Positions 35,392 to 43,717 of a DNA stretch of 64,000 nucleotides are shown here, piece by piece (the first letter of the stretch is position 1; every line of letters begins with the position of its first letter). The stretch spans positions 248,001-312,000 of the forward strand of contig CAVTWS010000004.1 of the NCBI GenBank assembly GCA_963738445.1, read 5' to 3'. The stretch comes from CAVTWS01 sp963738445. Its GTDB lineage: Bacteria > Actinomycetota > Acidimicrobiia > Acidimicrobiales > SHLQ01. The notes beneath the pieces were generated by a model. That model made no database searches and had not been told where the DNA came from. It was given only the letters and a program-made list of their open reading frames with translations. The position numbers were made by a program, and so were the translations under genes.

Positions 35392-35667
35392 TCAACGCAG
35401 CGCCCCCGCCGGGGCAAGGATTCGTTCTCAAGGTCTTCGCCGGGATGCCGATGAATCATGTAGCCGGCGGATTCGCCCCCGCCGGTGTCACAACGGGGAT
35501 ACGGGCGGGGGTCGCACTCCCTCCAACGCATCGCAACCAGTCTTCGCAAGCGGACTGGCGCCTTCGTGGCCACCGCCCGTCCTCGTTGAACCGAGCAGGT
35601 CGCCCTTGGTGGGAGACCGTTCCGCCAGAATCGGTTTCCGCGGCTCAGCCGGGAACTTTCGAGCACA

Positions 35668-36672
35668 ATGGACGTCGTGCCGAAGCTCGTAGGGTTGCGA
35701 AGCTCTGTGGGCCTCCGTCGTCGAGCGCGCCACTCGTTGGCAACGGTGGCCGGGGCGCTCGCCGTGTGCTCCCTGGTGGCGGGCTGCGGCGACGATGCCA
35801 ACGGTGGAGAGGTGGTCACCCAGGCCTTGCCCGCGTCGGTGCAGGGGTTTGTCGAACCGGCCGGCGAGCGGCCCGTCGTGTGGGCGCGCGACCTGGTTCA
35901 CGAGACGGCTGTCGCCTATGCGCTCTGCGCCCTCCCGGGCTGCACCGAGATCGAGTTGATCGGGTTCGGTGGCGACGCCGACGACGTCGCCTTTGTCGAG
36001 GGCAGTTTGTGGGTCGCCCCGGGTCGTGGGGGTGAGCAGCTGCGCATCGTCGACCCCGCGGGTGGGACCGAGGTCATCGGTCCACCGATGGGAACCCCTA
36101 CCCGCATCGCGCCGTCGGGGGAGAACGTGTTCGTGGCCAGCGCCTTCGATCTGTACCGGTTCGACGCCGCGAACCCTGCGGCCGATCCGGCGGTGGTCCG
36201 CTGGACTGCCGAAGGCGAGGGTGTCGAGGCCATCCTCGCGACAGCCGACGCCACTTTTGTGTTCGGACACGCGGGCGAGGTCGCTCGGCTCGATCCGGTC
36301 ACCTTGCAGGTCACCGCACGGGGCCGGCTCCCGGGGTCGGTCCCCCGCCCGGGAGCGGTGGCCGTCGGAGCCAGCGGCCTCTACGCGGCCACCACCGATT
36401 CCGGCGTCGACGTGGTGGTCAGGATGGACCCGGTGACGCTCGCCGTCGGCGCCACGCGTGAGCTCGAAAGTGACGTGATCGAAGCCGCGGTAGCGGTCGC
36501 CGGGGATGCGTTGCTGGTGGCCGCCGGCGCCGAGCTCCTCGAACTCGACCCGGTGACGCTCGAACCTCGTGGGGCGGAGGAGTTGCCGATCACCGTCGCG
36601 CTCGGAGTGGTGTCGCTCGGGGATCGCGTCTGGGTCGTGTCCCCACTCGGCGTCGCGGTGATCGACCGCTGA
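35668..36672 (+). CDS. Lipoprotein with beta-propeller-like repeats
   Basis: A 334-residue exported lipoprotein. A positively charged N-terminus and hydrophobic segment lead to the lipobox LVAGC (cysteine near residue 40). The rest is a series of strand motifs of the type GSLWVAPGRGGEQLRIVDP, ENVFVASAFDLYRFD, SGLYAATTDSGVDVVVRMDP and GDRVWVVSPLGVAVID, as in PQQ/YncE-like propellers. No enzymatic motif. About 277 bp upstream (35392-35667) hold no recognisable gene. Confidence 0.8.
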   Translation: MDVVPKLVGLRSSVGLRRRARHSLATVAGALAVCSLVAGCGDDANGGEVVTQALPASVQGFVEPAGERPVVWARDLVHETAVAYALCALPGCTEIELIGFGGDADDVAFVEGSLWVAPGRGGEQLRIVDPAGGTEVIGPPMGTPTRIAPSGENVFVASAFDLYRFDAANPAADPAVVRWTAEGEGVEAILATADATFVFGHAGEVARLDPVTLQVTARGRLPGSVPRPGAVAVGASGLYAATTDSGVDVVVRMDPVTLAVGATRELESDVIEAAVAVAGDALLVAAGAELLELDPVTLEPRGAEELPITVALGVVSLGDRVWVVSPLGVAVIDR

Positions 36673-36725
36673 ACCCGACCCGGGTGCGTGGCCCGGGCGC
36701 CGAAAACCCGACCCCGGACGCGACA

Positions 36726-36757
36726 AGAGCCGCCAGCGGCAATGCGCTGACGGCTCT
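36726..36757. terminator. Strong hairpin between lipoprotein gene and csp
   Basis: A 13-position stem with one mismatch (AGAGCCGCCAGCG against CGCTGACGGCTCT) and a 6-nt loop. Leftwards it is followed by CTTGTC, a weak U-rich stretch. Located between the convergent lipoprotein and cold-shock genes, it can serve both. Confidence 0.7.
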
Positions 36758-36773
36758 CGTTCGACTCACACGA

Positions 36774-36974
36774 TCAGATCACGCGGACGTTTTGCGCTTC
36801 TTCGCCCTTCTTGCCGGGGGCCACGTCGAACTCGACGCGCTGGCCCTCGTTGAGGCTCTTGTATCCGTCACCCTGAATGTTGGAGAAGTGAACGAAGACA
36901 TCGTCACCCTGCTCACGGGAGATGAATCCGAAGCCCTTTTCCGAATTGAAGAACTTGACTGTGCCTTGTGCCAC
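36774..36974 (-). CDS. Cold shock protein (CspA family)
   Basis: A 66-residue single cold-shock domain with RNP1 KGFGFIS and RNP2 VFVHFSNI, beginning MAQGTVKFFNSEKGFGFI. It binds single-stranded nucleic acid and acts as an RNA chaperone. The sequence around the start is much less GC-rich than its neighbours (CACGATTACTCG on the plus strand), typical of highly expressed csp leaders. About 500 bp upstream hold no intact gene. Confidence 0.97.
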   Translation of the reverse strand: MAQGTVKFFNSEKGFGFISREQGDDVFVHFSNIQGDGYKSLNEGQRVEFDVAPGKKGEEAQNVRVI

Positions 36975-37049
36975 GATTACTCGTTTCTCAGTACGGCGGG
37001 TCGAACTGCTCGGCCTGCTCGTAGCCCACTACTGTAGTCGGCTGATCGA

Positions 37050-37494
37050 TCAAATTCGCGAGCGGCGCCGCGACAACCTTCTGCGACGGCTCGTCGACCG
37101 AACAGTTGGTTGGTCCCCGAGGCGCGCTCAGGCAGTTGACTCTCCCGTCGGGGAAGCGCGACGCCACCGCTACCACCAACCGGATCAGGTCCGAGCCGGG
37201 GCGGCCATCGTCGCCCTCCGAGCTGTGGGGATGCCGCTGAACGAGATCGCTTCCGTCCTTGCGGCAGACGGTTCCGACGATGTGCACGAGCTGTCGTCGC
37301 GTCACCGCCTGCAGGCTCAGCCGATCCTGGTGATCAACCGAGCCGACGAACAACGCACGAACGAGGACGTGTGTTTGCCGATCGCCGTCGGTGTCGAAGT
37401 CGGCGAGGAGTTCGGCGTGATGGTTCTCCCCGTTCGCCGTGCTCACGGATCGTCCCACCGAGGGGATTTGTCAAACTCGCGAGCGGCGCCGCGA
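37050..37494. repeat. 24-bp near-perfect direct repeat flanking about 400 bp; one copy is the glgC 3' end
   Basis: Copies at 37050-37073 and 37471-37494 differ at one base (T/C at position 6). Both contain the palindrome GCGGCGCCGC and, on the minus strand, encode SRRRSR(I/V) and a stop; the right copy is the actual C-terminus and stop of glgC. The spacing is 421 bp. Confidence 0.8.
37155..37330 (+). pseudogene. Degenerate MerR-like HTH fragment
   Basis: In one frame the translation RRHRYHQPDQVRAGAAIVALRAVGMPLNEIASVLAADGS resembles the second half of a MerR DNA-binding domain (RYHPDQV...ALR.VGMPL.EI..VL). No upstream recognition helix or start is visible and downstream the similarity fades. 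It lies between the 24-bp repeats in an otherwise gene-free interval (36975-37470). Possibly a decayed regulator; could also be chance. Confidence 0.3.
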
Positions 37495-38847
37495 TCGATC
37501 GTGACCTGACCGAGCGGTGTCGAAGCGATCGTGCCGGGTGACCACGACCACACCGCCGGGTGAGACCTTGAACCGTGAAGCATCGGCCTCGTGATCGACC
37601 CCGATGCGTTCGCCTGGTGGGATGACCACGTCGTTGTCGATCACGGCTCGGCGGACGACCGCCCCGGCGCCGATCCGGACCCCATCGAGCACGACGGCAT
37701 CCTCGATGTGGGCTTCGGGCTCCAGACGACAGCCTGGCCCGATGACCGCCCGGACGGCTCGGGCGCCGGCGACCACGGAGCTCGTACACACAAGGCTGTC
37801 GATCAACAGTCCGGTGCGCTTGTCCGACAGGTCGAGTGTCGTGGCGCGTGGGAGGTTCCGGTTGTGGGCTCGGGTCGGCCAGGTCTCGTCGTCCAGGCGG
37901 AACCTCGGAGAGGGACCAAGCAGGTCCATGTGGGCGGCGTGGTAACTGTCGAGCGTGCCAACGTCTCGCCAGTAGGCCACGTCGGGTCCGACGCCGCGGG
38001 CGATCTCACTCCGGTCGAAGTCGAAGTAGCGCAGGAGCCCGCGGCGGGCCAGGGCCGGCAGGATGTCGGCGCCGAAGTCGTGTCGGCTACGCGGGTCGCT
38101 GATGTCGCGATCGAGCACCTCGGCCAGGAGTTGTCGGTCGAACACGTAGTTGCCCATCGAAGCGAAACAGCTCGACGACTCGCCTGGCAAGGAAGGGGGG
38201 CACGCGCTCTTCTCGACGAATTGGGTGACCGTTCCAGTGGGACCGGCTTCGATCACCCCGAACCCCTGTGCGTTGTCGCGGGGCACCCTCGTGACCGACA
38301 CCGTGGACCCCGCCCCGGAGCCGACGTGTTCGAACAGCATGGAGCGAGGATCCATCCGGTACACGTGGTCGGCTCCGAAGACGCACACGAGGTCGGGGCC
38401 GGTGTCCTCGATCAGGGGCAGGAGACCGTGCACCGCCGCGGCGGTGCCGCTCGGGACGTGACGTTTTGGCGACAGCTCCGGTTGACGGTCTGCGACGATC
38501 GTGCTCGCGATGTCCCCCCAGAATCGAGTGAGGTGGCGTTCGATCGTGTCGTGTCGGTATTCGGTCAACACGACGACGTTGCCGAAGCCGGCGTTGGCGA
38601 AGTTCGAGAGCACGAAGTCGATGAGACGGAGCGTTCCGCCGAAGGGCACGGCCGGTTTGGCCCGATGGTCCGTGAGAGGACGCAGCCGCTGGCCTTCCCC
38701 GCCCGCCAACACGATCGCCATCACGGTGGGACCCGGTTGTCTCCGGCCGCGGCGCCGAGGGGCGACGGCGGCCGTCGGGATCGACGGGTGATCGTCCAGG
38801 GACAGCTGCTCGCGAGCGGAGGCCAAGATTTCGGGAATGCGACTCAT
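37471..38847 (-). CDS. glgC: Glucose-1-phosphate adenylyltransferase
   Basis: Makes ADP-glucose for glycogen synthesis. 458 residues. The nucleotidyltransferase domain has VLAGGEGQRLRPLTDHRAKPAVPFGG, FWGDIASTI, PSGTAAAVHGLL, FGADHVYRMD and YWRDVGTLDSYHAAHMDLL. The C-terminal left-handed beta-helix is present (VIGPGCRLEPEAHIEDAVVLDGVRIGAGAVV). The N-terminal 35 residues before VMAIVLAGG are longer than usual and rich in Arg/Pro. ATG at 38847 has GGAGGAGATGCG upstream. Its last codons lie in a 24-bp repeat found again 421 bp downstream. Confidence 0.95.
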   Translation of the reverse strand: MSRIPEILASAREQLSLDDHPSIPTAAVAPRRRGRRQPGPTVMAIVLAGGEGQRLRPLTDHRAKPAVPFGGTLRLIDFVLSNFANAGFGNVVVLTEYRHDTIERHLTRFWGDIASTIVADRQPELSPKRHVPSGTAAAVHGLLPLIEDTGPDLVCVFGADHVYRMDPRSMLFEHVGSGAGSTVSVTRVPRDNAQGFGVIEAGPTGTVTQFVEKSACPPSLPGESSSCFASMGNYVFDRQLLAEVLDRDISDPRSRHDFGADILPALARRGLLRYFDFDRSEIARGVGPDVAYWRDVGTLDSYHAAHMDLLGPSPRFRLDDETWPTRAHNRNLPRATTLDLSDKRTGLLIDSLVCTSSVVAGARAVRAVIGPGCRLEPEAHIEDAVVLDGVRIGAGAVVRRAVIDNDVVIPPGERIGVDHEADASRFKVSPGGVVVVTRHDRFDTARSGHDRSRRRSRV

Positions 38848-39017
38848 CGCATCTCCTCCATGTCTCGAGCCGGAGCCAGCTGGCACTCGAGCCCTGTCGT
38901 CACCATTCAGATCGGCCGAACGCCTGGAGGAATGAGGGCGGGCCCGCCCGCGCGGTGGCATCCGAGGCGGGTGTCGCTCGTTGGTCCCCCAGGGTTACCA
39001 ACGGGTACGGTGGGGAC

Positions 39018-39986
39018 GTGGTCGATTTGCCACCTCCGGTCGCCGTCGGCGAGGTCAACGAGTTCGCTCCTGCCGACCTGCCCGAGGGCTACCGTCTGCG
39101 CCTCCCCGGCCGGGGTACGACGTTCGTGCGCTACGCCCCCGGTCCACGGGACGACGCGCCCACCGTGGTCCTGCTGCACGGGTGGTTGGCCACCGCGGCC
39201 CTGAACTGGCACCTGGCCTTCGGCCCGCTCTCACGCCACTTCCGCGTCGTGGCGCCCGACATGCGTGGGCACGGCCGGGGCATTCGGTCGCCCCGCCGCT
39301 TCACGATCGCCGACGTGGCCGACGACACGGCGGCGATCATCGAGCAGCAGGGGCTCGGCCCGGTGATCGTGGTCGGGTACTCGCTGGGTGGGCCGGTGGC
39401 CCAGATGCTGTGGCGGCGTCACCCCACCCTCGTCAACGGAATGGTGCTGTGCGCGACGGGCGCCGAGTTCATGACGGGCAACCGTGAGCGATACGCCATG
39501 TCCGCACTGATGAGCGTCGCCGCCGGGACCACGCGACTGTCCACGGTGGCGCACCTGGTGCCGGGGTTGCTCGCGCGTCGCGTGCTCGGCATGGAGGTCA
39601 ACCCGGCCAAACCGGGTGCGGTGGCCCGGTGGGCGCGCCAGGAGATGAGTGGTCACAGCCCTCGCATGCTGATGGAGGCCGGACTGGCCATCTCGAACTA
39701 CAGCGCCAAGTCCTGGGTCGGCGAGATCGACGTGCCGACCACCGTCGTCGTCACCGAGAACGATGCCGCCATCGATCCCACGGCCCAGCTCCGGATGGCC
39801 ATGTCGATTCCCGGTGCGCACATCAGCCGCATACCGGCCGGGCACGCGGCCCCGATCGACCCCGACTTCGGTCGGAAGGTCAGCGACGCCTGCGTCGACA
39901 TCGCCGAACGGATCGATCTCGGTTACCGGCCGCTCGCGCCGGCGGTGATGCGTCGGCAGCGGACGACTCGCCGGGCCGCGTCGTGA
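39018..39986 (+). CDS. Alpha/beta hydrolase
   Basis: A 322-residue alpha/beta hydrolase. Oxyanion strand VVLLHGWLATAALNW, VVAPDMRGHGRG, nucleophile elbow GYSLGG, acid in VVTENDAAIDP and histidine in PAGHAAPIDP complete the triad. The N-terminal 30 residues resemble those of mycobacterial lipid-active hydrolases. GTG at 39018 was selected because it follows GGTGGGGAC and starts close to the conserved region. It overlaps the next hydrolase gene by 4 nt (GTGA), so both form one transcriptional unit. Confidence 0.88.
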   Translation: MVDLPPPVAVGEVNEFAPADLPEGYRLRLPGRGTTFVRYAPGPRDDAPTVVLLHGWLATAALNWHLAFGPLSRHFRVVAPDMRGHGRGIRSPRRFTIADVADDTAAIIEQQGLGPVIVVGYSLGGPVAQMLWRRHPTLVNGMVLCATGAEFMTGNRERYAMSALMSVAAGTTRLSTVAHLVPGLLARRVLGMEVNPAKPGAVARWARQEMSGHSPRMLMEAGLAISNYSAKSWVGEIDVPTTVVVTENDAAIDPTAQLRMAMSIPGAHISRIPAGHAAPIDPDFGRKVSDACVDIAERIDLGYRPLAPAVMRRQRTTRRAAS

Positions 39987-41335
39987 TCCCGACGCTCTTC
40001 TTCGTGGCCAGCCTCCTCGGCGCTCTGGCCACCCTGCTGACGTTGTTCCGCGTGCGCCACCCGTCGGTGCTCGGCTTCTGGGTGATGTTCACCGGCTGGC
40101 TGACGGGCGAGGCGGTGCCGTTCCACCTGGCGTGGCAGGCTGCAGCGACGGTGGTGTGGATCGCGCTCGGCGCACTCGACGAGCCGATCGGAGTCGTCGG
40201 CCTCGCCATCACCGCGACGTCGTGGCTCGGGATGCTCGCCGCGCACCGGGTCGCTCTGGGTGCCTGGCGCTCGGGCGACGACGCGCTCCGTCGCGCCCTG
40301 GGCGCCGACTACGACACGGCCTACCCGCCCGAAGTCCGGCAGCGCCTCGACGGCCTGCCTCGCCCCCGGGTTGTGCTCCACCCGTTCCGCTTCGCTCATC
40401 CCGACGTCGAGGTCGTCCGCGACCTCCCCTACGGAGAGCACCCGACCCGCAACCTGCTCGACGTCTACCGGTCGGCGAGTCCGGCGTCGGGAAGGCCGGT
40501 GCTGCTCCAGATCCACGGCGGCGCGTGGGTGATCGGGGCCAAGGATCAGCAGGCGCTGCCGCTGATGAACCACCTAGCCGCCATTGGTTGGGTGTGCGTG
40601 GCCATCAACTACCGGCTCGGTCCGGGCCATCGTTTCCCCGACTTCCTGGTCGACGCCAAGCGGGCGCTGGCGTGGGTGCGCGCCAACATCGCCGAATACG
40701 GCGGCGACCCGTCGACGATCGTCGTGACCGGGGAGTCGGCCGGGGGCCATCTGGCCACGCTTGTCGCGTTGACGGCCAACCAGCCGCGCTACCAACCGGG
40801 GTTCGAGGACGCCGACACGCGCGTCGCCGCCTGCATCCCCTTCTACGGACCGACCGACTTCCTCGACCGCCTCGAGATCCGCGGTCGCTCCTGGCGGTTC
40901 GCGCTCGCCCTGGCCGCCCGCTTTGTCATGCCCGGCCCCCACACCGGCGAGCACGCCGCGCTCTGGGACGAGGTGTCACCGATCCTCGCGGTGACCGCTG
41001 ACGCGCCGCCGTTCCTCGTGATCCAGGGCACCCACGACGTCCTGGTATGGCGTGAGGAGACCCGCCACTTCGTCGAGTCGCTGGCCGCGCTGTCCCGGGC
41101 TCCGATCGTGTACTGGGAGGTCCCGGGAGCCCAGCACGCCTTCGACATCTTCCGCTCACCGAGGTGCCTGGCCGCCGTCGAGGTGGTCGACCGCTGGCTG
41201 TCTTGGCTGGCCGCGACCGGCCGGCTCTCACCTCGGACCGGAGCGGTCGACCCGGTCGAGGAACCGGTCGACCAGCGCCGGCCAACCACCGACGTCGGCC
41301 TCGGTACCGGCGACGTGGAGCTCGGCGGCCGGTAG
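39983..41335 (+). CDS. Membrane-anchored alpha/beta hydrolase (HSL/LipN-like esterase)
   Basis: 450 residues. Four hydrophobic segments at the N-terminus (LFFVASLLGALATLLTLF; WVMFTGWLTGEAVPF; WQAAATVVWIALGAL; GVVGLAITATSWLGML) precede a hormone-sensitive-lipase-type domain with HGGAWVIG, nucleophile GESAGGHL, aspartate in GTHDVLV and histidine in GAQHAFDIF. Likely acts on membrane lipid esters. GTG start overlaps the previous stop. Its last 36 codons overlap the convergent hydrolase gene, so its C-terminal tail after about residue 415 may be shorter in reality. Confidence 0.88.
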   Translation: MIPTLFFVASLLGALATLLTLFRVRHPSVLGFWVMFTGWLTGEAVPFHLAWQAAATVVWIALGALDEPIGVVGLAITATSWLGMLAAHRVALGAWRSGDDALRRALGADYDTAYPPEVRQRLDGLPRPRVVLHPFRFAHPDVEVVRDLPYGEHPTRNLLDVYRSASPASGRPVLLQIHGGAWVIGAKDQQALPLMNHLAAIGWVCVAINYRLGPGHRFPDFLVDAKRALAWVRANIAEYGGDPSTIVVTGESAGGHLATLVALTANQPRYQPGFEDADTRVAACIPFYGPTDFLDRLEIRGRSWRFALALAARFVMPGPHTGEHAALWDEVSPILAVTADAPPFLVIQGTHDVLVWREETRHFVESLAALSRAPIVYWEVPGAQHAFDIFRSPRCLAAVEVVDRWLSWLAATGRLSPRTGAVDPVEEPVDQRRPTTDVGLGTGDVELGGR

Positions 41336-42103
41336 CAGCCCGGCGAGGCGTTCGGCGATGCGAACCGGGTGCGCGGCGTAGCCGTGCCAGGCCAGGACCA
41401 GGGCGGGGCAGGTCACCTGCTGGACGAGGCGCGGCGGCGGCAGGTCGGTGCGGGATGCGCCGGCGAGCACCGCAGCCATCGTGGACGAGCCCATCCGGCT
41501 GTAGTGGTGCGGAGCTGAGCGCACGTAGGCGGCCGGGGTCCCCTCCTGGGCACCCCACGCCGGCAGGGCGCCCGTCACGAGCTTCAGCGGGAGGTGCAGC
41601 CGGAGCGACGCCACCGTGCTCGCGGCCCGGTAGGCGCGGCGGTGCCACACCCGATCCTCCCAGGACGCTGGCGGCAGCGCGAGCACGAGCCCGTCGAGGC
41701 GGCTCCGCGACGTCGCGATGGCGGCCCACAACGCCGTGGCGGCTCCCATCGAGACGCCGCCGGCGACGAAACGCCCAAGGCCCACCGAATCAGCGAGACC
41801 GACCATGTCCTTGGCCAGGCTCGGCCATTCGTAGTCGGCCGGGTCATCGGTTCCGGCCGACTCACCGTGACCGCGGACGTCGTAGCGCACGACTCGGTGG
41901 CGGCGCCCGAGCGGGGTCCAGTCGAAGACGCCGCTTTCGTCTTCGTGCGCGGTCGAAGACAGCATGGCGTGGGACCAGACGAGCGTTGGCGACGCATGGT
42001 CCGAGCCCAGGATGCGGGTACGGAGTCCGACCCCCCGGACTCCGAGGACGGTGTCCAGTTCCGAGACGGCGTCGGGGATTGTCGGTGCGGGTCGCCGAGA
42101 CAC
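41228..42103 (-). CDS. Alpha/beta hydrolase
   Basis: A 291-residue alpha/beta hydrolase: LVWSHAMLSSTAHED near the oxyanion strand, RVVRYDVRGHGESAG, and nucleophile elbow GGVSMGAA. The final His is less obvious (ELHVAGTEADVGGWPALV), so triad completion is uncertain. GTG at 42103 is preferred because an ATG further upstream would overlap the divergent wax ester synthase gene. The 3' end overlaps the preceding convergent gene by about 100 bp. Confidence 0.8.
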   Translation of the reverse strand: MSRRPAPTIPDAVSELDTVLGVRGVGLRTRILGSDHASPTLVWSHAMLSSTAHEDESGVFDWTPLGRRHRVVRYDVRGHGESAGTDDPADYEWPSLAKDMVGLADSVGLGRFVAGGVSMGAATALWAAIATSRSRLDGLVLALPPASWEDRVWHRRAYRAASTVASLRLHLPLKLVTGALPAWGAQEGTPAAYVRSAPHHYSRMGSSTMAAVLAGASRTDLPPPRLVQQVTCPALVLAWHGYAAHPVRIAERLAGLLPAAELHVAGTEADVGGWPALVDRFLDRVDRSGPR

Positions 42104-42169
42104 GGCTCCTCTTCTACCATCAAGGACACCTGACCTGTACTCCACCGACTCGGGGGAGGGGGACCGCAC

Positions 42170-43639
42170 ATGCATCAGCTAGCGGGCGCCGACGCTGCGT
42201 TCTTGTACGCGGAGCGGCCGGAGTGGCATTTTCACGTGTCGGGTGTCCTGATCGTCGACCCCACCGACGCGCCGGGCTTCGGCGTCGACCTGATCCGGCG
42301 GCGCCTGGCCGATCGGCTCCACCTCATGCCCCAGTTCCGGTGGAAGCTGGTGAGCGCACCATGGGGTGTCGACCGTCCCATCTTCGTCGACGATCCCCAC
42401 TTCGATCTCGAGGCCCACCTCCGCCACGTCGCCGTGCCCGCACCGGGCGACGAGCGCACGCTGGGGCGCCTCCTCGGCCGGCTCATCAGCTACAAGCTCG
42501 ACCGCACCCACCCGCTGTGGGAGATGTGGGTGATCGAGGGACTCGCCGGCGGACGGGTGGCGGTGCTCACCAAGATCCACCATTCGATCGTCGACGGGGT
42601 CAGCGGCTCCGACCTGGCCACGATCATCTTGGACCACGAACCCGATCCCGGTCCCGACCCCGAGCCGCCTCCGTACGAACCGGCTCCCGGACCCTCGGTC
42701 GTGCAGCGGGCGCTGCACACCGCGATCGGAGCCGCTCAGCTGCCCTGGCGGCAGGCCCGCTTGGCCGAGCAGACCGCCCGGCAGTCGATCACCTATCTCC
42801 GCCACACCCGCCGCGACGCTCCGCCCGCCGGGGCGTTCCAGGCGCCGCGCACACCGTTCAACGGGTCACTCTCCCCGCACCGTGAGTTCGCCTGCGCCCG
42901 GATCCCCCTGGTCGATGCCAAGCAGGTCAAGGACACGTTCGGCGTGAAGCTGAACGATGTCGTGCTCGCCGTGTGCGCCGGTGCGCTGCGGGACTACCTG
43001 ATCGGCCACGACGCCCTGCCCGACAAGCCGCTGATCGCCCAGATTCCCGTGTCGATCCGGACTGACGAGACCCGGGGCCAGGTGGGGACCCAGGTGGCAG
43101 CCATGTTCGCTTCGCTCGGGACCGACATCGGCGACCCCGTCGAGCGGCTGCAGGTCATCCACGACAGCACGCAATCGGCCAAGGAGATGCGCCAGGCGCT
43201 GACCGCGGATCGCATCATGGGCCTGACCGACACGACCCCGCCGGGTCTGATCTCGATCGCCGCCCGCCTGTTCACGTCGATGGGCATCGAGGGCCGTATA
43301 CCCCCGGTGTTCAACCTGATCGTGTCGAACGTCCCCGGCCCCCCGTTCGATCTCTACCTGGCCGGCGCTCGGGTGGAGGCGCTGTATCCGCTCGGCCCGC
43401 TGCTCTACGGGTCGGGTGTGAACATCACCTGCATCAGCACCGCCCACAGCATCGACTTCGGCTTCGAGTCCTGCCCCGAGCTCATGCCCGACGTCTGGAC
43501 CCTGGCGTCGGGGATCGAGCCGGCCATGACCGAGCTGCTCAGGTCGGCCCGTCGAGCGTCACGGTCCGCGCCCAAGGCCAGGTCACCCGGCCCGGCGAGG
43601 GCCAAAGCGAGGACGAAGCGTGGGCCCGTCGCCGGGTGA
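42170..43639 (+). CDS. Wax ester synthase/diacylglycerol acyltransferase (WS/DGAT)
   Basis: Acyl-CoA-dependent transferase that makes triacylglycerol or wax esters. The 489-residue protein has the catalytic HHSIVDG (137-143), preceded by LTKIHH, plus PLWEMWVIEGL, LNDVVLAVCAGALRDYL and the C-terminal NLIVSNVPGPP. Length and order match actinobacterial Tgs proteins. Surrounded by four esterase/hydrolase genes, so this interval probably handles neutral lipid storage and turnover. ATG at 42170 follows GGGGGACCG. Confidence 0.95.
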   Translation: MHQLAGADAAFLYAERPEWHFHVSGVLIVDPTDAPGFGVDLIRRRLADRLHLMPQFRWKLVSAPWGVDRPIFVDDPHFDLEAHLRHVAVPAPGDERTLGRLLGRLISYKLDRTHPLWEMWVIEGLAGGRVAVLTKIHHSIVDGVSGSDLATIILDHEPDPGPDPEPPPYEPAPGPSVVQRALHTAIGAAQLPWRQARLAEQTARQSITYLRHTRRDAPPAGAFQAPRTPFNGSLSPHREFACARIPLVDAKQVKDTFGVKLNDVVLAVCAGALRDYLIGHDALPDKPLIAQIPVSIRTDETRGQVGTQVAAMFASLGTDIGDPVERLQVIHDSTQSAKEMRQALTADRIMGLTDTTPPGLISIAARLFTSMGIEGRIPPVFNLIVSNVPGPPFDLYLAGARVEALYPLGPLLYGSGVNITCISTAHSIDFGFESCPELMPDVWTLASGIEPAMTELLRSARRASRSAPKARSPGPARAKARTKRGPVAG

Positions 43640-43717
43640 GTCCCGCACCGCGGACCGCCGAAGGTCCCTGGTCCCCGTGTTCTGCGGGTGGTAACGCTGA
43701 AGCTAGGAGGTCGGTCC

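Noticed and set aside
35392..35667. Possible riboswitch or small RNA in the 277-bp gap before the lipoprotein gene
   Set aside because: I saw GC-rich inverted stretches but no match to any aptamer core I know.
36988..37458. 156-codon minus-strand open frame upstream of csp
   Set aside because: No recognisable motif, its translation does not resemble any family, and the opposite strand shows a MerR-like stretch; treated as non-coding.
42104..42175. Upstream extension of the hydrolase gene at 41228-42103
   Set aside because: It would overlap the start of the divergent WS/DGAT gene and adds no conserved residues.
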